From Onchocerca volvulus (lineage: Eukaryota; Nematoda; Chromadorea; Rhabditida; Onchocercidae), in NCBI GenBank assembly GCA_000499405.2, contig HG738138.1:2778368-2842367 (forward strand): a DNA stretch of 64,000 bases. Reading direction: 5' to 3'. A program made the translations under genes and the position numbers. Under the pieces are notes generated by a model. It saw nothing but the letters and a program-made list of their open reading frames with translations, did not search any database and was not told the DNA's origin. Shown in pieces: positions 24,001 to 37,597 of the stretch (position 1 is the stretch's first letter; every line of letters starts with the position of its first letter).

Positions 24001-26431
24001 TGAAGTATTGACTAGGCATATTGATGATGCGCTCAAATATCAACGTGATTATGGTAGTCGAAATAAAAGTGTGAGTATTTAATGTACAAATATACCGATG
24101 AAATTAAATCTCGGCATCTAGTCTGGTTACGAGAGTAAGTATTGATTTGATAATATCGAAAGCATCCCAGAAGATTCATGTAAACAAACGGGATACTAAA
24201 ATTTGCTGACAAAATAAAGACAAATGATCCGAATCACTGATAGACTAAGCAACGAGTAAATCTGATAATTTGACAAGTGATCTTCAGAATCTTTCTTTTT
24301 TTTTTTTAATTTTATTTTTTCCAAGAAATTGACATATAGTAGTGTCGAAATCGAGCTGTGTTTATTAAGATAAGAAGAAAAGCGCATCAATTCAAGATTA
24401 TATGAGAAAGGTTATTAAGGACGCTTCAGTTCATCCGGAAAAGCAATCCTAATTTGCTACATTCAATTGCATTTTATCTAATATTTTGAAAACAGATTGA
24501 GAAAATTAATTATATCTTTTGTGTGCTGCAAAAGTTTATTTATAGGTTTGCGCAAATATCCGAAGCATACATTAAAGCTAATTGAAAATTTTAATCGCAC
24601 ATAGCCATAGCTTGCTGATTTTCAATCCTGATAAAGGATTAAATTAATTTTTTTGGCGCAACCTAGAATTTATTTCCAGAATTTGTAATAAAGAAAAATA
24701 TGCCATATAGGAAGTATGATTCACAAAAGAAAAAAATTGAAAACTGAATGCTTTTTTAACAGTTTTACGAAATTTTAAATAAATATAAAATCTCGCTTAA
24801 ATTTATCAAGATGTGAAACCTTTAATATTAATTTCAGGTTTATCTATTTGCGGTGCTAAAATTAGGTAAAATTTACGGTGCTTATGTATCAGTTCTTTAT
24901 CTCTTCGTGAAATGTTTACATCTATGTAACGTTATTCTACAATTTATTATGCTTAATATTTTTTTGGAAACATCCAATTATCCATTCTTCGGTGGTCATG
25001 TACTCTATGACCTTATCATGGTATAATTTTTACTTGACATCAGTTCAATTCAATATCTCAGTTTAACGCTAAAATTATTTTATAAGTTCATTCAAAACTG
25101 AATAGTTGGGAAGAATCTCAAATGAGAATTTCTTTGATTACTAATTCTAGTCAAGATGCATTTGTGAATTGCAGTAGTTTTTTTTTTTTTTATGAGATCA
25201 ATTGCTTATCAGAATCGATTTCTTATCTAAAGAATATAATTAGAACTAAAATCACTAGCTAAATTTATGAATATTGTATTTTGCAAGAGTAAATCCATTT
25301 GCATGCAATGCAAAAACTTCAACCGAATTACATCACATTACAAATGTGTTATAGATGCAAACATTAATTGACATATGTGAAACTGAATCCTTTCTAGTAA
25401 GCGGGATCGAGAATTTCAGGGTCGAGAATGGCATGATTCAGGACGTTTTCCACGTGTAACACTATGTGACTTTGAGATACGGGTTTTGGGTAATATCCAT
25501 CGACATACGGTGCAATGCGTTCTTGTTGTTAACATGTTGACGGAAAAAATATTCCTCTTTTTATGGCTTTGGCTTCTATTACTCTCATTTGGTACTGCCG
25601 TAAATATGGTCATCTGGACATTGTCATTATCACTTGCAGACTGGCGACATGCATTTGTCACCAAATTTTTGGAATGTGAATCGAATCAAACTCATCGTTT
25701 CGTACATCATTTCCTTCGTCCCGATGGTGTACTCATTCTACATGTATGTTTGTTATCAAGCGGAAATTTTATCAAATGATTTATAACTTTGTATTATTGA
25801 TTACACTTAATTTTAATTTAGAAAATTAAGTTTGGTAGGGATAGTATGATGGATGAAATTATCACCAAAGATCTTCAAATCTAAAAAGCTTCTATATTTC
25901 AACTTTTCAAAATAAAACGGAAATATTTGCCAATAATTCCTCCTGAACTTTTCCAAGTTTTACATTCTATTTGTAGCTACTCAATTTTGGACAAATTAAT
26001 CACAAATCTAGAGAAAAAACCACAGGACAATTGGCCATTTAATGAAACGCATGTAATATTGGTACTAAGACATGCAGTAAAAAGTGTTTCACAATATTAG
26101 TCATCAAAATCATACATCATTTAATCAATAATGATAAAAGCTGATCAATCAGCTAATCAATCGATATTGCATATCTTTCGAAAGCAAAAATTTCCAGATG
26201 ATTGCTTCACATGGCGGTAACATTGTGTGTGCTCGTCTTACGGAATCTTTATGGATGAAATTTTTGCAACGGAGTGGCAAGTTAACCGTATTTGACGTTG
26301 AAAAAGCAGTATGTCCGGAAGAACGAAGTGGCAAGAATGGCAACAAACGTATGGATGAGGGAAGTTGGCGTGAACCTACGTTGCCACCACCGATGCCTTT
26401 GCTATCTACTTCTACGCAATTCGTCTAATAG
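21090..26431 (+). CDS. Innexin gap-junction protein
   Basis: Seven exons give about 430 residues: 21090-21249, 22075-22179, about 23139-23272, 23926-24069, 24838-25020, about 25420-25743 and 26197-26431. Family features: N-terminal [18 protein letters not shown] leading into TM1; first extracellular loop with two Cys (ECFVP and ENYCW); the innexin signature YYQWVPF at the start of TM2; cytoplasmic loop with [18 protein letters not shown]3 around [19 protein letters not shown]; second extracellular loop with two Cys (RVTLCDF and HTVQCVL); TM4 in [19 protein letters not shown]; and the C-terminal tail motif [16 protein letters not shown]. The four loop cysteines are the conserved ones. Innexins form intercellular channels between neurons, muscles or germline sheath. 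I cannot assign it to one C. elegans paralogue. Confidence 0.93.
21822..21880 (+). ncRNA. Intronic hairpin, candidate microRNA precursor
   Basis: In innexin intron 1, ATCAATCCAGGCAAC (21822-21836) pairs with GTTGCTTGGATTGAT (21866-21880) over 15 positions with one G-U wobble. A small internal loop and CCC/GGG pairing continue toward a terminal loop of about 14 nt. Size and shape fit a pre-miRNA or mirtron-like intronic hairpin. I recognise no known microRNA seed. Confidence 0.4.
22537..22587 (+). ncRNA. Intronic near-perfect inverted repeat hairpin
   Basis: In innexin intron 2, the left arm 22537-22559 and right arm 22567-22587 pair over 21 bases with one 2-nt bulge. The inner 16 pairs, ATTATCACTGTGCACA with TGTGCACAGTGATAAT, are perfect around a 7-nt loop (GGATGTA). 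It could be a small hairpin RNA, a processing signal or a remnant of a miniature inverted-repeat element. Confidence 0.4.
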
Positions 26432-28890
26432 TGCACGTGTTGTCACAAAGAATCCTGAAATAGTAAAAATGGGCCATCATCGAACTGTACCACACCAAAG
26501 GACGTATCCCAAAGAAATTTTGTAATATAGATTTAGGGAAATCTACTTGTTTGGTTGTATAAATTCTTATCAACATTAATCCGTGGGATATCGACATTCA
26601 TTCATTTGAAATTTCATCAAAATAGTAGAAATTTAAATTTGAAAAATTTTTATGTCTAAAAATTAACTAGTTTAATGGAATAGATATTAGAAAGTAATAT
26701 TATTTCATGAATGTCATATTCAGCGATCGCGGATCTTTGTATCATTTATCATTTTTTCATTGTTAATGAATGATAAGTTAAAAGTGATTTTTTCTTTCTT
26801 TTTTTTTTTTTTTTTTTTCAACGATCTCATAAATTGCTATGATAAATTTCATAGAAATAAAGCGCATTTTTCATGCTTAATTTTCTTAAAGATTGATGTA
26901 ATATCGCCGAAAGAACAGCATTAATCATAGTTCATGGCAAGAATTAAATTTTGATCTGTCATCAAATGATTTAAAATTCAATTTCTTCCTCCTCCTCCTT
27001 CTCTGCATTTTCTTTACTACTCTCTTCGCCTTGCCTTTTCAAAAGATATTTAAAATTATTTAATCAATTCAAAAGATATTTGAAAATTATTTAATCAATT
27101 CAAAAGATATTTGAAAATTATTTAATCCACTTAGCAGGAAATGGTTCAAATTTTGCTCATTAAACTTCAATTCTCTTCCCAGCTTTTTCGAAAAAGACTT
27201 AACTTAAGGCTTGACGGACCTAAATCATGCTTAATAGATCATGTTATACTTAACTTTTATAGTTCCTGAAAATATGAGGTCATTCAATGATCAAACGATT
27301 ACCAAATTAACCAGCTCATTCCCTTTTCAAAATGCACTCGAAGCTAAAATTGGATCCATCTTATAACGAAACAATTTGAATCTCATTTCTAACTTTAGAT
27401 CAAATTCATGTTTCTTCAAATTATCAGGATTTATTGTCTTGGTCATTCAATATAGCTTGTTCTACTGCGATTTTATGATCTATGTTTATTGGATGTAAAC
27501 TGAAAAATTGTCTTTTCTCATTTTGAACTTCGATCCAAAATTATGACATAAAGTTTGTGGGGAAATGATTCCAAAAAAAAAGTTGAATTTGTTAATGTAA
27601 ACTTTCCAAATCTTATAATTTATCTGCCTTTCTTCCTAGCTATTTCATGATTTTTTCTTCCACAATATATGATTTATTTTTTTTTTAATTTTTGAAATTT
27701 GATGAATTAAGAAAGTAAATATGTTTTTTTTGCCTATTTCACTGCTCATTTATGATAATAATTATGTGAATAAAAAGAAAATAGCATCTTTCAATAGTTT
27801 GTTTCTTCCCCTGCTTTATTGAAATTCACTTCCTTTTTTTTGAAGAAATAATTAAAGATGACAATTAGTACGTCACACATGACGAAGATTGATGCTGATC
27901 TTCAGCCAATCAACGATCAAAATTCTTTTTTCAAAAAAAAATTTTTTTTTCGCTTTCTTTTCATTAAAAACTAATTCATTATGACGATACAGTAGCACAA
28001 TACAAATTATGAAATGATTATGAAATTTTGGATAAATAATACATTCATAATTTCAACATTCATAATTTCTCGACAAAAGAATACATATTAAACAAAAAAA
28101 TTTTTTTTTTTTAGATCGAATAAAAGTTATAGTCGGCAGTGTCGAATAAAACAATTTCCATTCTAACAACGTTCTTGAATTTCACCTGCAAAAAAGATTT
28201 TTGACTTCATATTAAAATAAAATACAACAAATTTTACATTTCAATATGTAGAGAGAAGAAAGAAATGAAAATTTTTAAAAATATTTGAAAAATTTTAAAA
28301 CAAACTTTTTTTGCACATTTAGAATCTCTTCCTTGAATTTATATCTTGTATTCAAGCAATTAATCGAAATTTCAATTTTTTGTTTCAACTTTCCATTTGG
28401 TTTCAAAAATTTTAAAGTATTTATTGTCATTAGTTCAGCGGAATTTTCTATCTTTTCCTTTTTTTTTTTTCTCACTTTATTAAAATTTGCTTGCAAAAAT
28501 ATATTTAAAATCAACTTGCAATCGGCAACTTTAATTGCTAATTATTACTCATCGTATTATATTTGCTAGTCTTTTTTATAGACAAATTTTTGGTGCTGAT
28601 ATATTAATTTAAATTTATTTTCACAAAAAAAAAGAAAATAATAATTATTATAAATAGCTATATTCTGATATGATGCGGCCAGCTATTAGACGAAAAATTT
28701 GTATTTTTTTTTCCTATTTTTGCAACTTAAACAATTTTATTTGAAGCAAATTTTGTTGATAGCCATCAATTTTGAACTTTTCCTTAACAGATTCCCAGTT
28801 GTATGCTATTTCACGAGATGTCACAGAGTTAATCATAGCTTGGCTACTTATCAATAACTTGAATAAATCAGCCAATATGTAAATAATTAA
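26432..28890. other. Region between convergent innexin and SPARC genes
   Basis: About 2.5 kb, very AT-rich. It holds a 31-bp tandem repeat (27036-27126), many T runs, a possible innexin polyadenylation signal AATAAA near 26856, and a TTTATT at about 28736 that reads AATAAA on the minus strand for SPARC. No coding sequence is recognised. Confidence 0.5.
27036..27126. repeat. 31-bp tandem repeat, three copies
   Basis: The unit CAATTCAAAAGATATTTGAA plus AATTATTTAAT is repeated nearly three times with one or two substitutions in the first copy. Confidence 0.85.
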
Positions 28891-31800
28891 TTAAATAATT
28901 TGCTTTGCCAGGATAATGCAATAATATTTATCATCTAAAAAGGGCCAACCTTCTTTTAGGCCAAGACATTTGCCCCATTCCATGATAGAAATGTTGCCAT
29001 CATTATTGACATCACAATTCTCCAAGAATGGTTTGATACATGATTCCATGGGAATAACCGGTGCTGTGATCGGAATTAATTCATGATGGGATACATGCTT
29101 ATCATGAGGCTTGATATCCAAATCACAGAATTTCCATATTACCGGATAGACATGCTTTTTCTCGTCATCAGATTCTGCTTCTGCAATCAATTCTTCCCAT
29201 TCCAAATTATGCAATTCTCGTCGTTTCTTCATTTCTCGCATTACCTTCAATTTTTCTTTTTTTTTTTTATTCCAAATAAAAGCCTTTTCTAAACACTTTT
29301 AAAATGAAACAATGCCATATAGATTATAATTACATTTTACCTTTTTTTTTTTTTTCGATTTTGAAATTATCGATTCTTATCTATTTATCTTTACATTACA
29401 CTATAAGCCAGTAAAGTTTGTTAATTTCTTTATAAATAGAAGCAAAAATTGCTAACTCAGAATCACCAAAAAAAAAAAATTATTTTCAATCAGCAAAAAA
29501 AAAAAGTATTTAATTTGATAATTGAAAATACTAAATTGCAGAGATTTAGCAATCGATAAGCATTTAATTTGATAGCTGAAAATTACTAAATTGCAAAGAA
29601 AGTTCATTTTTCAAAAAGTCATTCCAAATGTTTCAATTTTAAACAAAATAAAAGAGATCACGTCAAATTTAGTTTCAACAGTACTAGAGCAACTGTCAAC
29701 AGCTGTTTGCATTTTTCTTCCAAAAGCCATAAAATGTCATTCGGTAAATTCTATTTAAAATGATTGAATGAATTTTAGTTTCTTTCTTTGTAAAATCATT
29801 TTTTTATTATCCGTCAATTATATACTTCTGTCGAACAATTTTTGCATATATTTCCTGCAAAAGTTTCATTTCATTATTTTTAAAAAATTATGTTAAAATT
29901 GAAAATACCTGAAAGAGCCAGTCGGCCATTCGTACTGGAAATTGAATCATCAATTCGTCGGTACATGGTTCAAGCTGCTTGCAAGCACCCAAATATTCCA
30001 AATGTACTTTTGAATTGGCCTTATTCTAAATGATAATTATTATTTACTCATTAATTGGTATCATTAATCGAATATTTTATGAGATTTCATACGACTAGTA
30101 AACAAGCACACTTGAAAATGCAATAATTTGTTACATTGTTGCGGAACATTAAGATAATAAGTCATGAGCGAGTAAATCGATAATAAAATTCATCATCCAG
30201 CAATTCGAATGTAGTTCATAATACGGTAAAATCAAAAGTATGTTTATGAACCGGCAAATAGAAATATGAAAAAAAAAATACTTCTTTTTTACCAAAATTT
30301 TATCCAGTATTAAAATTTAATGAACTTTCTTATCGATATTGAAGTTACAGACATTGACTAACTTTGCAATCTTTGAATTTATGTTTGCAAAGGCATCTTT
30401 CGCGGTAAAGTTCGCACAACGATGGAAATGTCTCGTTTGTATTACTGCAAACCTGAAAATATCATTTTTTAGAAAAATTGTCTTTCATTTTTGTGATTTT
30501 TTTTTTTTTTGAAAGAATAATCTTATGATATCTTTTACAGTAAGATAAACTTCCAATCATCTATATTTACTTACCTGTTGGAAGAACAAATTCATACTAC
30601 CGACAAATTAATATGATAATATATATGATTAGCAAGATCTCAAGTTTTGAAAATTCAAATTTCAGTCTAGATTTAAACGGAACCTGATCAAGCGGATCAT
30701 CATCGAGTGATGGACATTTCGAAATGCATTCACAGATTGGTTCACCTTTTTTGTCCACAATGCATTCTTTACCCCATCCACAAATGTGATCTTCACAAGG
30801 ATTCTTTGATATTGTTGGTGCTGAAACTTTTGCAAAATTGAATTATTTTCGATTTCTACTTAAAAAGTCTTTATTTATTCGGCACTAAATGGTTAGAGTA
30901 AATTTTAGAATTTTCAGATCCGAATTATGTCAGTCGGAAATGTACTAATTAAATTCGATAACGAATATTTCTACAGAATTATCCTTTTTTTTTTTTTTTT
31001 TTTTGAAATGCTGTTGCCGGTGCGATTTTGAGTATGTCATCATGTTAAAAACTTTCAGGAGAATTTATTGAACAAGTAGAATTGAAATTTCAATCATATT
31101 TTTCCTAACTATTCATCATTTATCGTGATTTTGAACATTGATCAAATTGAGGATTATATCAAAAAAGATGTAAATTTATTAACGATTGTTTCTAGTCTAA
31201 CTATAATTTCTCTCTAACTTTTTTTTCGAATAACTTTTCGAAAAAATGCAATAAACAAACCAGGTTTAGGTTTTTTAGTTGGCTCTGTGACGCTTTCATC
31301 AATATTTTCCAATAGCGTTTCTAGTTCATCCCAATCATTTCCTTTTTTCTAAAATTTTGAAAAATAGTTTGAAATTTTTCGTAAAATCTTTGCTATATAA
31401 ATAGTACCTTTTTTTTTAAAAAAAAATATACATATATATTTTAAAAGTAAGAATATGGTGAAATATATGCAACTATACAAAGTGTAATAAGAAAAAAGTG
31501 GTTCAAAAATATTTTGACAGGAAAAACGAATCTTTTGAAAAGTTTGAAGGAAATTAGTTATCAATTAACAGTTAGTCAGCCAATTTAGTACCAGATGATT
31601 GGATTGTGAATTGAAGCAACTCTTTTGATGTTTTAAAAAAAAAAGGAAAAGAATCGAGTATGGCAAAGTTCAAACTTGTCTACGATTGATTGATTAATAG
31701 TCAATCATATCTTCATCCAAAAGATTAGTTCATTCTAACATTGTAACAATTTTTTTTTTACTTTTTACGATAAAAAAGCAGAAAAAAAAAGGAAATAAGA

Positions 31801-33379
31801 GCTAATTTTACTATTTATTAATTTTTTTACCTTTCCTCCTGCGTTAAAATATCAAATAACTCTGGATAGTGTAAAATTGTGCGCATCCGGAAAATGAAAA
31901 GAAAAAAAAAGGATGAAAGATTGATATAATTTAACATTTTGCAGTGGCATTTATGCTATGTCTTAATAAAACTTGTACCAACTTTCTTATTGTTTTAAAA
32001 TATTTCAAAAATAAATTTTGCATAATTTATAGAGGATTAGTAAATTTATCAAGTTCGCTTGGCATCTAAAATTTCAATTTGGCAAAAATTTTCAAATTTT
32101 AGTATTAACCTAAATGGTTAGAAAGTTTGTTCTTCGGAATTTCTACATTTCCAGTCAAAAGGTTTCTGTCATCCAAAAAATTTTTCCGTTAACCAAAAAA
32201 TTTTTAATGATTTCTTAATTTAAAAAAATATATAAAATTCAGCATTACTTGCAGTGGGAATAATGAAAAATAACTTTTTTTTTTGACAAGAAGGAACAAA
32301 CATTTCAGGCTATAAATTAGATTTTTCTCATGCAAAAAAAAGTAGTTTTTTTGTTTCCCAAATTTAAATAGCAATTTAAAAAGTCTCTTTCTCCTTTGGC
32401 TAACAAATTGTTAAAATTTAATAGGATTTCCTTATTTAATATCCAACTAATATCTTACTGCAGCCATTGCAACTTACTTTCTAAATCATTCCGCAGAGTA
32501 TTTGTTCTAGTCAAATGTATCAACAACAATAAATATTATTTTATTCTTTTTTTTTTTAAAATTAAACTTGAATTTGAATGAGCTTCAAAATTTATAATTA
32601 ATGCAAGAATAAAAACGATGAAATTTTTCTTGGAAGATTCAATTCGATGAAGAATTACTAAATTGATCTTTATTAGGGACATTCGATACAAAGTTGTGTA
32701 AAGTTAAACTAATAACTGGAATTATGAATGGAATCAATCGAAGTTACATTTTTTTTTTTTTTTTTATTACCAAAGTTAAGACTTTCAAAAATTCGGCTGC
32801 GTAAAATCCATCAAGAAGGTAAGTTTTAGTTTTGGAATATATTCAGCATAACATCATCAGAACTTGTCCTCAGTAATATCTGGGATGTCAACAAACAACA
32901 GTTACAATATCTCAGCCATTTCATCTTCTTTATCCAAACAATAATCGTAAAGACTTCGTTAAAATTGTTCATACTGCAACGTCGATCTTTGCAATAATGA
33001 CAACAAATACCATTACAAAATTTGACATTAAATTTTAACTTTTTACACATAAATTAGCAAACGTATATTAATAGATATCGGGAAAATTTTTTCCGATCAT
33101 AAAAATTCGATAATATTATCAAAAAATTACTCGTATATTTGATATGCTTCAAGTAATTAAATATATAATTAAATATAAATCAAGCATCTTCATAGGTACA
33201 TTAGTGGAAGTAAAAGATGCGATGAAGATAAAGGTAAACAACGGAAATAATTCTAAAATATTTGAAAGTTGAATTTAAAAAAAAAATTAAAAAAATGAAA
33301 AATTAGCAAATACCTTTTTGCTAGTAACAATCGAGACTACCAATAGTAGGATACCGAGTTGTAGAGCTGCCACATTCAT
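28891..33379 (-). CDS. ost-1: SPARC / osteonectin, secreted matrix glycoprotein
   Basis: Six exons. Exon 1 (33314-33379) encodes a signal peptide, MNVAALQLGILLLVVSIVTS. Exon 2 (about 31262-31348) encodes the acidic N-terminal region (DWDELETLLENIDE). The follistatin-like domain is in exons at 30692-30828 (NPCEDHICGWGKECIV, CECISKCPSLDDDPLDQV) and about 30369-30455 (SLCELYRERCLCK), with regular cysteines. The extracellular Ca-binding domain is in exons at about 29909-30024 (VHLEYLGACKQLE, FPVRMADWLF) and 28891-29246 (DDEKKHVYPVIWKFCDLD), with an EF hand DVNNDGNISIMEWGKC. It is a basement-membrane collagen IV-binding protein. The match to the C. elegans protein is close until GLKEG; after that the frame runs on for 18 residues (WPFLDDKYYC...) instead of the short tail I remember. 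Exon 1 starts five bases after an AAACAG acceptor. Confidence 0.94.
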
Positions 33380-34690
33380 CGCGTCTGTTTGAGCCAAGTA
33401 AAATAACGAGAAATTTTTGATGAGCAGCAATTGTTCAGCAACTTTCCTCCTTCTCTTCGTTCCTCAATTTCATCCAATCATCCACCTCTTCTCCTCCCTT
33501 CCTCTTTCTCATTAATTGTTTCACATCATTTCTATAGCTTTTAAAGCTAGTTTTGGTTGATCGAAATAGAAAAAGTTTTTTAATACTTCACTTATTCACA
33601 CTAACTAATCGAAATGTGATGTGATGTACAAATAGACATCTTTAGTTGTCAATACGATTTAAAAAAAAAAAAAATAGTGTTTAGCTAAACTATAATAACG
33701 GAATAAAAGTATAATTTTGTATTCAGCGCTTTTTCAAATTTTGCTCAAATTAAGGATGAAATTTTTTTTTTTTTTTTTTTTTTTATCAAGGACTTCATCC
33801 ATATAGATGTATAATGAAGCATAAAATTAATTGGATTTTAAATTTAAGATATCGTTTACTCCAAAAACTTCCAGCATTGACTTAGCTTTTAAATAGTCGA
33901 ACGGTTCGAATCTAATCCTAAAACTGCAGATAGACAAGTGAAGACAGATTCACATTAGATTCTCATTACACTTAAGATTTTGATGAGACACAAAATGTTG
34001 ACTACGTCATTACATTACTTTGCAGTCAAAACTCGACAAACATTGTCCAGATTTCCTCCCCTTCTTCAGATTATTCAGGACTTATTTCCCTCAAAGAATT
34101 CATAACACATCGGTGAAGCCTGTATTATTCACCTATGATCACGCAATTCCCGCTTAAGAAACGCTTTTAGAGACCGTATCTCATGTTCAGATAAAAAAAA
34201 AAAGAACCAATGGATCCAAAAAACACCCCCTGAACCATAGTACTACTGCTTAAACTTCAATTGCAATTAATGCAGAAATCATGAAAACAAAATTTTTTTT
34301 AAATCCAGTTGGGATTACATCTTAAACGGTGTGAAGTTATCCTGATTCAAAGAATTGTCATTCTTCATAAATTTTCAATTCACGGCCTTACAAATAGTAT
34401 ATAACAATCTTGCGATAAATTTAAACAGGACTTTATCGGAGCGAACACGAGAACAGCATAATATTACAATAATAATAATCATTTCGTAAAATCTTGTGAA
34501 AAATCAACCACGAACTAACCAACAACAAATTACTGATCGCTAATTTGGACACATTCTATGATCCTTAAGAAATTTCTATCAAGTACGGTTTGCAAAAAAT
34601 GAAGGACTCGTATGCGTGCAACAACTATTCATAATAAGTCAATATATCAATATGTCAAAAGGTCAAGATAAAATGTGCTTCCTTTAAAAC
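33380..34690. other. Intergenic region between SPARC and VDAC
   Basis: About 1.3 kb between two minus-strand genes; it should carry the SPARC promoter and the VDAC 3' region. It contains a T run at 33764-33784, a C/T-rich stretch at 33445-33510 and no recognised coding sequence. Confidence 0.45.
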
Positions 34691-35714
34691 TCAACAACAT
34701 GGGTGGAAGTTCAAGCCAATGCCATATTTATGTCCATCACTGAAAGACGCCATTCCAAACTGAGATGAAAGTGTCAACTTGAGCTGAAATTTAAACAGTT
34801 ATTTAATAATTACTATAAGCATATGGTTTCATCTATGAATTAAACCTGCTAAAAAAAGAATGCCCCGATTATGTAAGAGCGATCATATAGATTATGTAAG
34901 AGTGGTTATTAGCGAAAATCATAAAAATTTTTATGAGGAAGCTGTATCATCAAATATAGACAATAAATTACTGAGCCCAGTATACGAGAAAAATGTAAAA
35001 TCATTACTTCGTCTCTTTAAATTCATTGTCTTAGTGATATCTTAATAAGTGACCGGTTTATTAAGTTTTTTCTTATAGAAATAAAACTTTTCAAAACATT
35101 GAATTGCACATAATAACTAGTGAAATATACAGTGACAAGTATGTCATCCTATGCTGTGCTATTCTTTAAACGATAATTTAAAATGGTAATGGGTCACAGA
35201 TATACAACTAGTCGACTGTGCTAAAAAAACAGACCCGATTTGAGAGGCTATGCGTTAATGCAAAAGCAAGTTTAGAGTCATGATCGACTTTGGCTTTCAA
35301 TTCTAGATCCTTTGTCGGACAATACTTCATTGCCAAACCGAAACGAGTACCTGGTTCACCAGTTGTCCAGCTAAACATAGCGCCAATATCCAAATTCTGC
35401 AAAGAATAAAGATTTTCAGAAGTTACGAATACTATAGTTTGTGGTCTTCAAAGAATTTTATGTCGGCAGATAACAAAATCCTTTTTGACGTAAGGAAATA
35501 AATTAAAGAGAGATCACCATTCGAATACCCTTGCAGCGCTATGTTAATCATCACATTAAGTTCTAGAAGGCAATTTTTTCGCTGAGAAATGCAACAAATA
35601 CTATACTGCAAAAAAAGCACTGTTGCTTACTATCTCAGACTAAAATCTTACTTTCGTTCAAAACAATTAGATCCAATGTCGTACCACAAATTTATACATG
35701 TCTTAATCAAATTC

Positions 35715-35796
<82 letters not shown>

Positions 35797-37597
35797 AAAG
35801 TTACATGAGCAACACTGTGGTAGAATGAACCTCCAAATTCTCGTGCATCATTCACATATGAATGCAAAACATAATCTGTTCCTATTCTTCCAAATGAAAA
35901 GTTAAGACCCTGAAAAATGTTTGTTCTTCCTTTTATGCTTACCGACCACTAAATTTAAAGAGAACCGTAAAGGACAGTATCGAAAATTAATGACTGCACC
36001 ACAGAGAATTTCACTGAAGATTTAATAAATTTCAACGGAATACTTAATTACTGGTACCTTGACTTGATTGCTCGAAACATCGAATGTGCTCTGTACTCCC
36101 AACAACCATCCTTGCAAACCAGTGACTCCAGAAAAATTGACTTGAGGACCAGTGTCCAAACCAACATCAAGATTACACTGAAAAAAAAAAAAGCAAGTTA
36201 CATCGAAATTTGACTTTCCTTAAACCCTTCTGCGTGAAATATGTTTTGGGCAACTTATGATACCATAATTTTAAGAAAAGTGAGCATATGGAAGGGCTGT
36301 GCAACACATATGACAAAATTTCCAAAGTAGATCAACCGATATAAATTGAAGAAAATACCACAGCTTAAATAAACAATGCTATCTTTAAAACAATTACGAT
36401 TTTGAATGCTGAAAAAAGAAATGAGAATAATTTCATCATTAGTAATATATGAATGTATCTCAATAATGTGACTTCACTACCGTTTTCCGAATGAACCACG
36501 CCGCTCGATGATATTAACTATTGGAAATACAAAAGTCCAAAGTTTCAGAAACAATGTACCGTAATATTCTTGTTCACCCACTCAGCTTTCACTCGACCCG
36601 ACCGTTTGCCATTATGTGGTGCATACCACGAATCTAGCGTAAGTTTTAAACCATGAGCGAAGCGGTCCTGTATTTCGACAATTGTACCCAATAAATTTTC
36701 CGTATTCCATTTCTCTGTCAGAATCACACCTGAAATAAAACATTTCCGTACTTTCGCCATAAAAACTATTTCGGACTAATAATCAAAACAGTCTAATAAA
36801 CAAGTTGCACATTCAAAACAACCGATTCATTAACACATTACAAAGACAAAATGTACATACAAATATTCAGTACTTTCTGTTAGATATAAAAGATCTTGAG
36901 TACAATGACACTAACACCTTTTTTAACAGTTCATGAAGCAAAGGTACTCTCACCATACGAAGGTATACGATATTTGATGTCGAAATTTCCAGCAAGTTTT
37001 CCTGTAGCAACAGTGTGCACAGCAGCACTAGAAAATTCGACCTCTTGATTCTCTCCTGATCTCGAACACGCATCAACTCTCAGGGAACCGAAATCTGAAA
37101 TAAAAAAAAGATTTTCTCAGAAAAGGAAATGGTTACAGGATAAAATCAAGAAGTACAATTCTTCTCCTTATAAACTACACCTCAAGAATTGAACTTTTCT
37201 TTCATGTACTTATAGATTTGGATATATGAACTCTACGTAGATATTTTTAGCACTAAAGCAGAATGCATAAACAGATGGTATACTATAAGACGGAGAAAAG
37301 TTGCACATATAAGAACATATAGTAATGTCAACAAATAAGTGATAAATGCACTGAGCGGATAAAAAATTATGATAATCTGCAACAGTTTGAGAACTTTGAA
37401 AAATCTTTCTTTCCATTAGGTGTAATCTGAACATAGATCGATTATAACGAATTTACAAAAGTTATTATTTTTAGAGTATTTAGCATTATCGAATATGAAG
37501 TTTACAATAATATCAAATGAAAGTAAAACTAACTGTATCCTTTTGTAAATAGCTCCCTGGCTGCTTTTCCAAGATCAATATAGCACGGATAAAACAT
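34691..37597 (-). CDS. vdac-1: Voltage-dependent anion channel (mitochondrial porin)
   Basis: About seven exons encode a 19-strand beta-barrel protein of the mitochondrial outer membrane that passes ATP, ADP and other metabolites. Matches in order: IDLGKAARELFTKGY, the N-terminal helix (37521-37597); DFGSLRVDACSRSGE, EVEFSSAA and GKLAGNFDIKYRIP (about 36952-37095); GVILTEKWNTENLLGTIVE, LKLTLDSWYAPHNGKRSG and VKAEWV (about 36551-36730); GLQGWLLGVQSTFDVSSNQ (about 36051-36180); YVLHSYVNDAREFGGSFYHS (about 35800-35910); GTRFGLAMKYCPTKDLELKA with LAFALTHSLS (about 35222-35399); and LKLTLSSQFGMA with HKYGIGLNF (34691-34784). The chain ends FHPCC. The start ATG lies two bases after an acceptor CTCGCAG, suggesting trans-splicing. 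A 75-base A run sits in one intron. Confidence 0.95.
35719..35795. repeat. Long homopolymer A tract
   Basis: An uninterrupted run of about 75 A (T on the coding strand) immediately next to the exon near 35800, inside a VDAC intron. No target-site duplication or flanking retroposed sequence is evident. Confidence 0.9.

Noticed and set aside
28285..28569. Overlapping open frames on both strands near 28.3-28.5 kb
   Set aside because: Both are Phe/Lys-rich translations of AT-rich DNA without domains, in the gap between convergent genes.
33896..33925. GGTTCGAATCT resembling a tRNA B box
   Set aside because: No A box at the right distance upstream and no acceptor stem can be formed.
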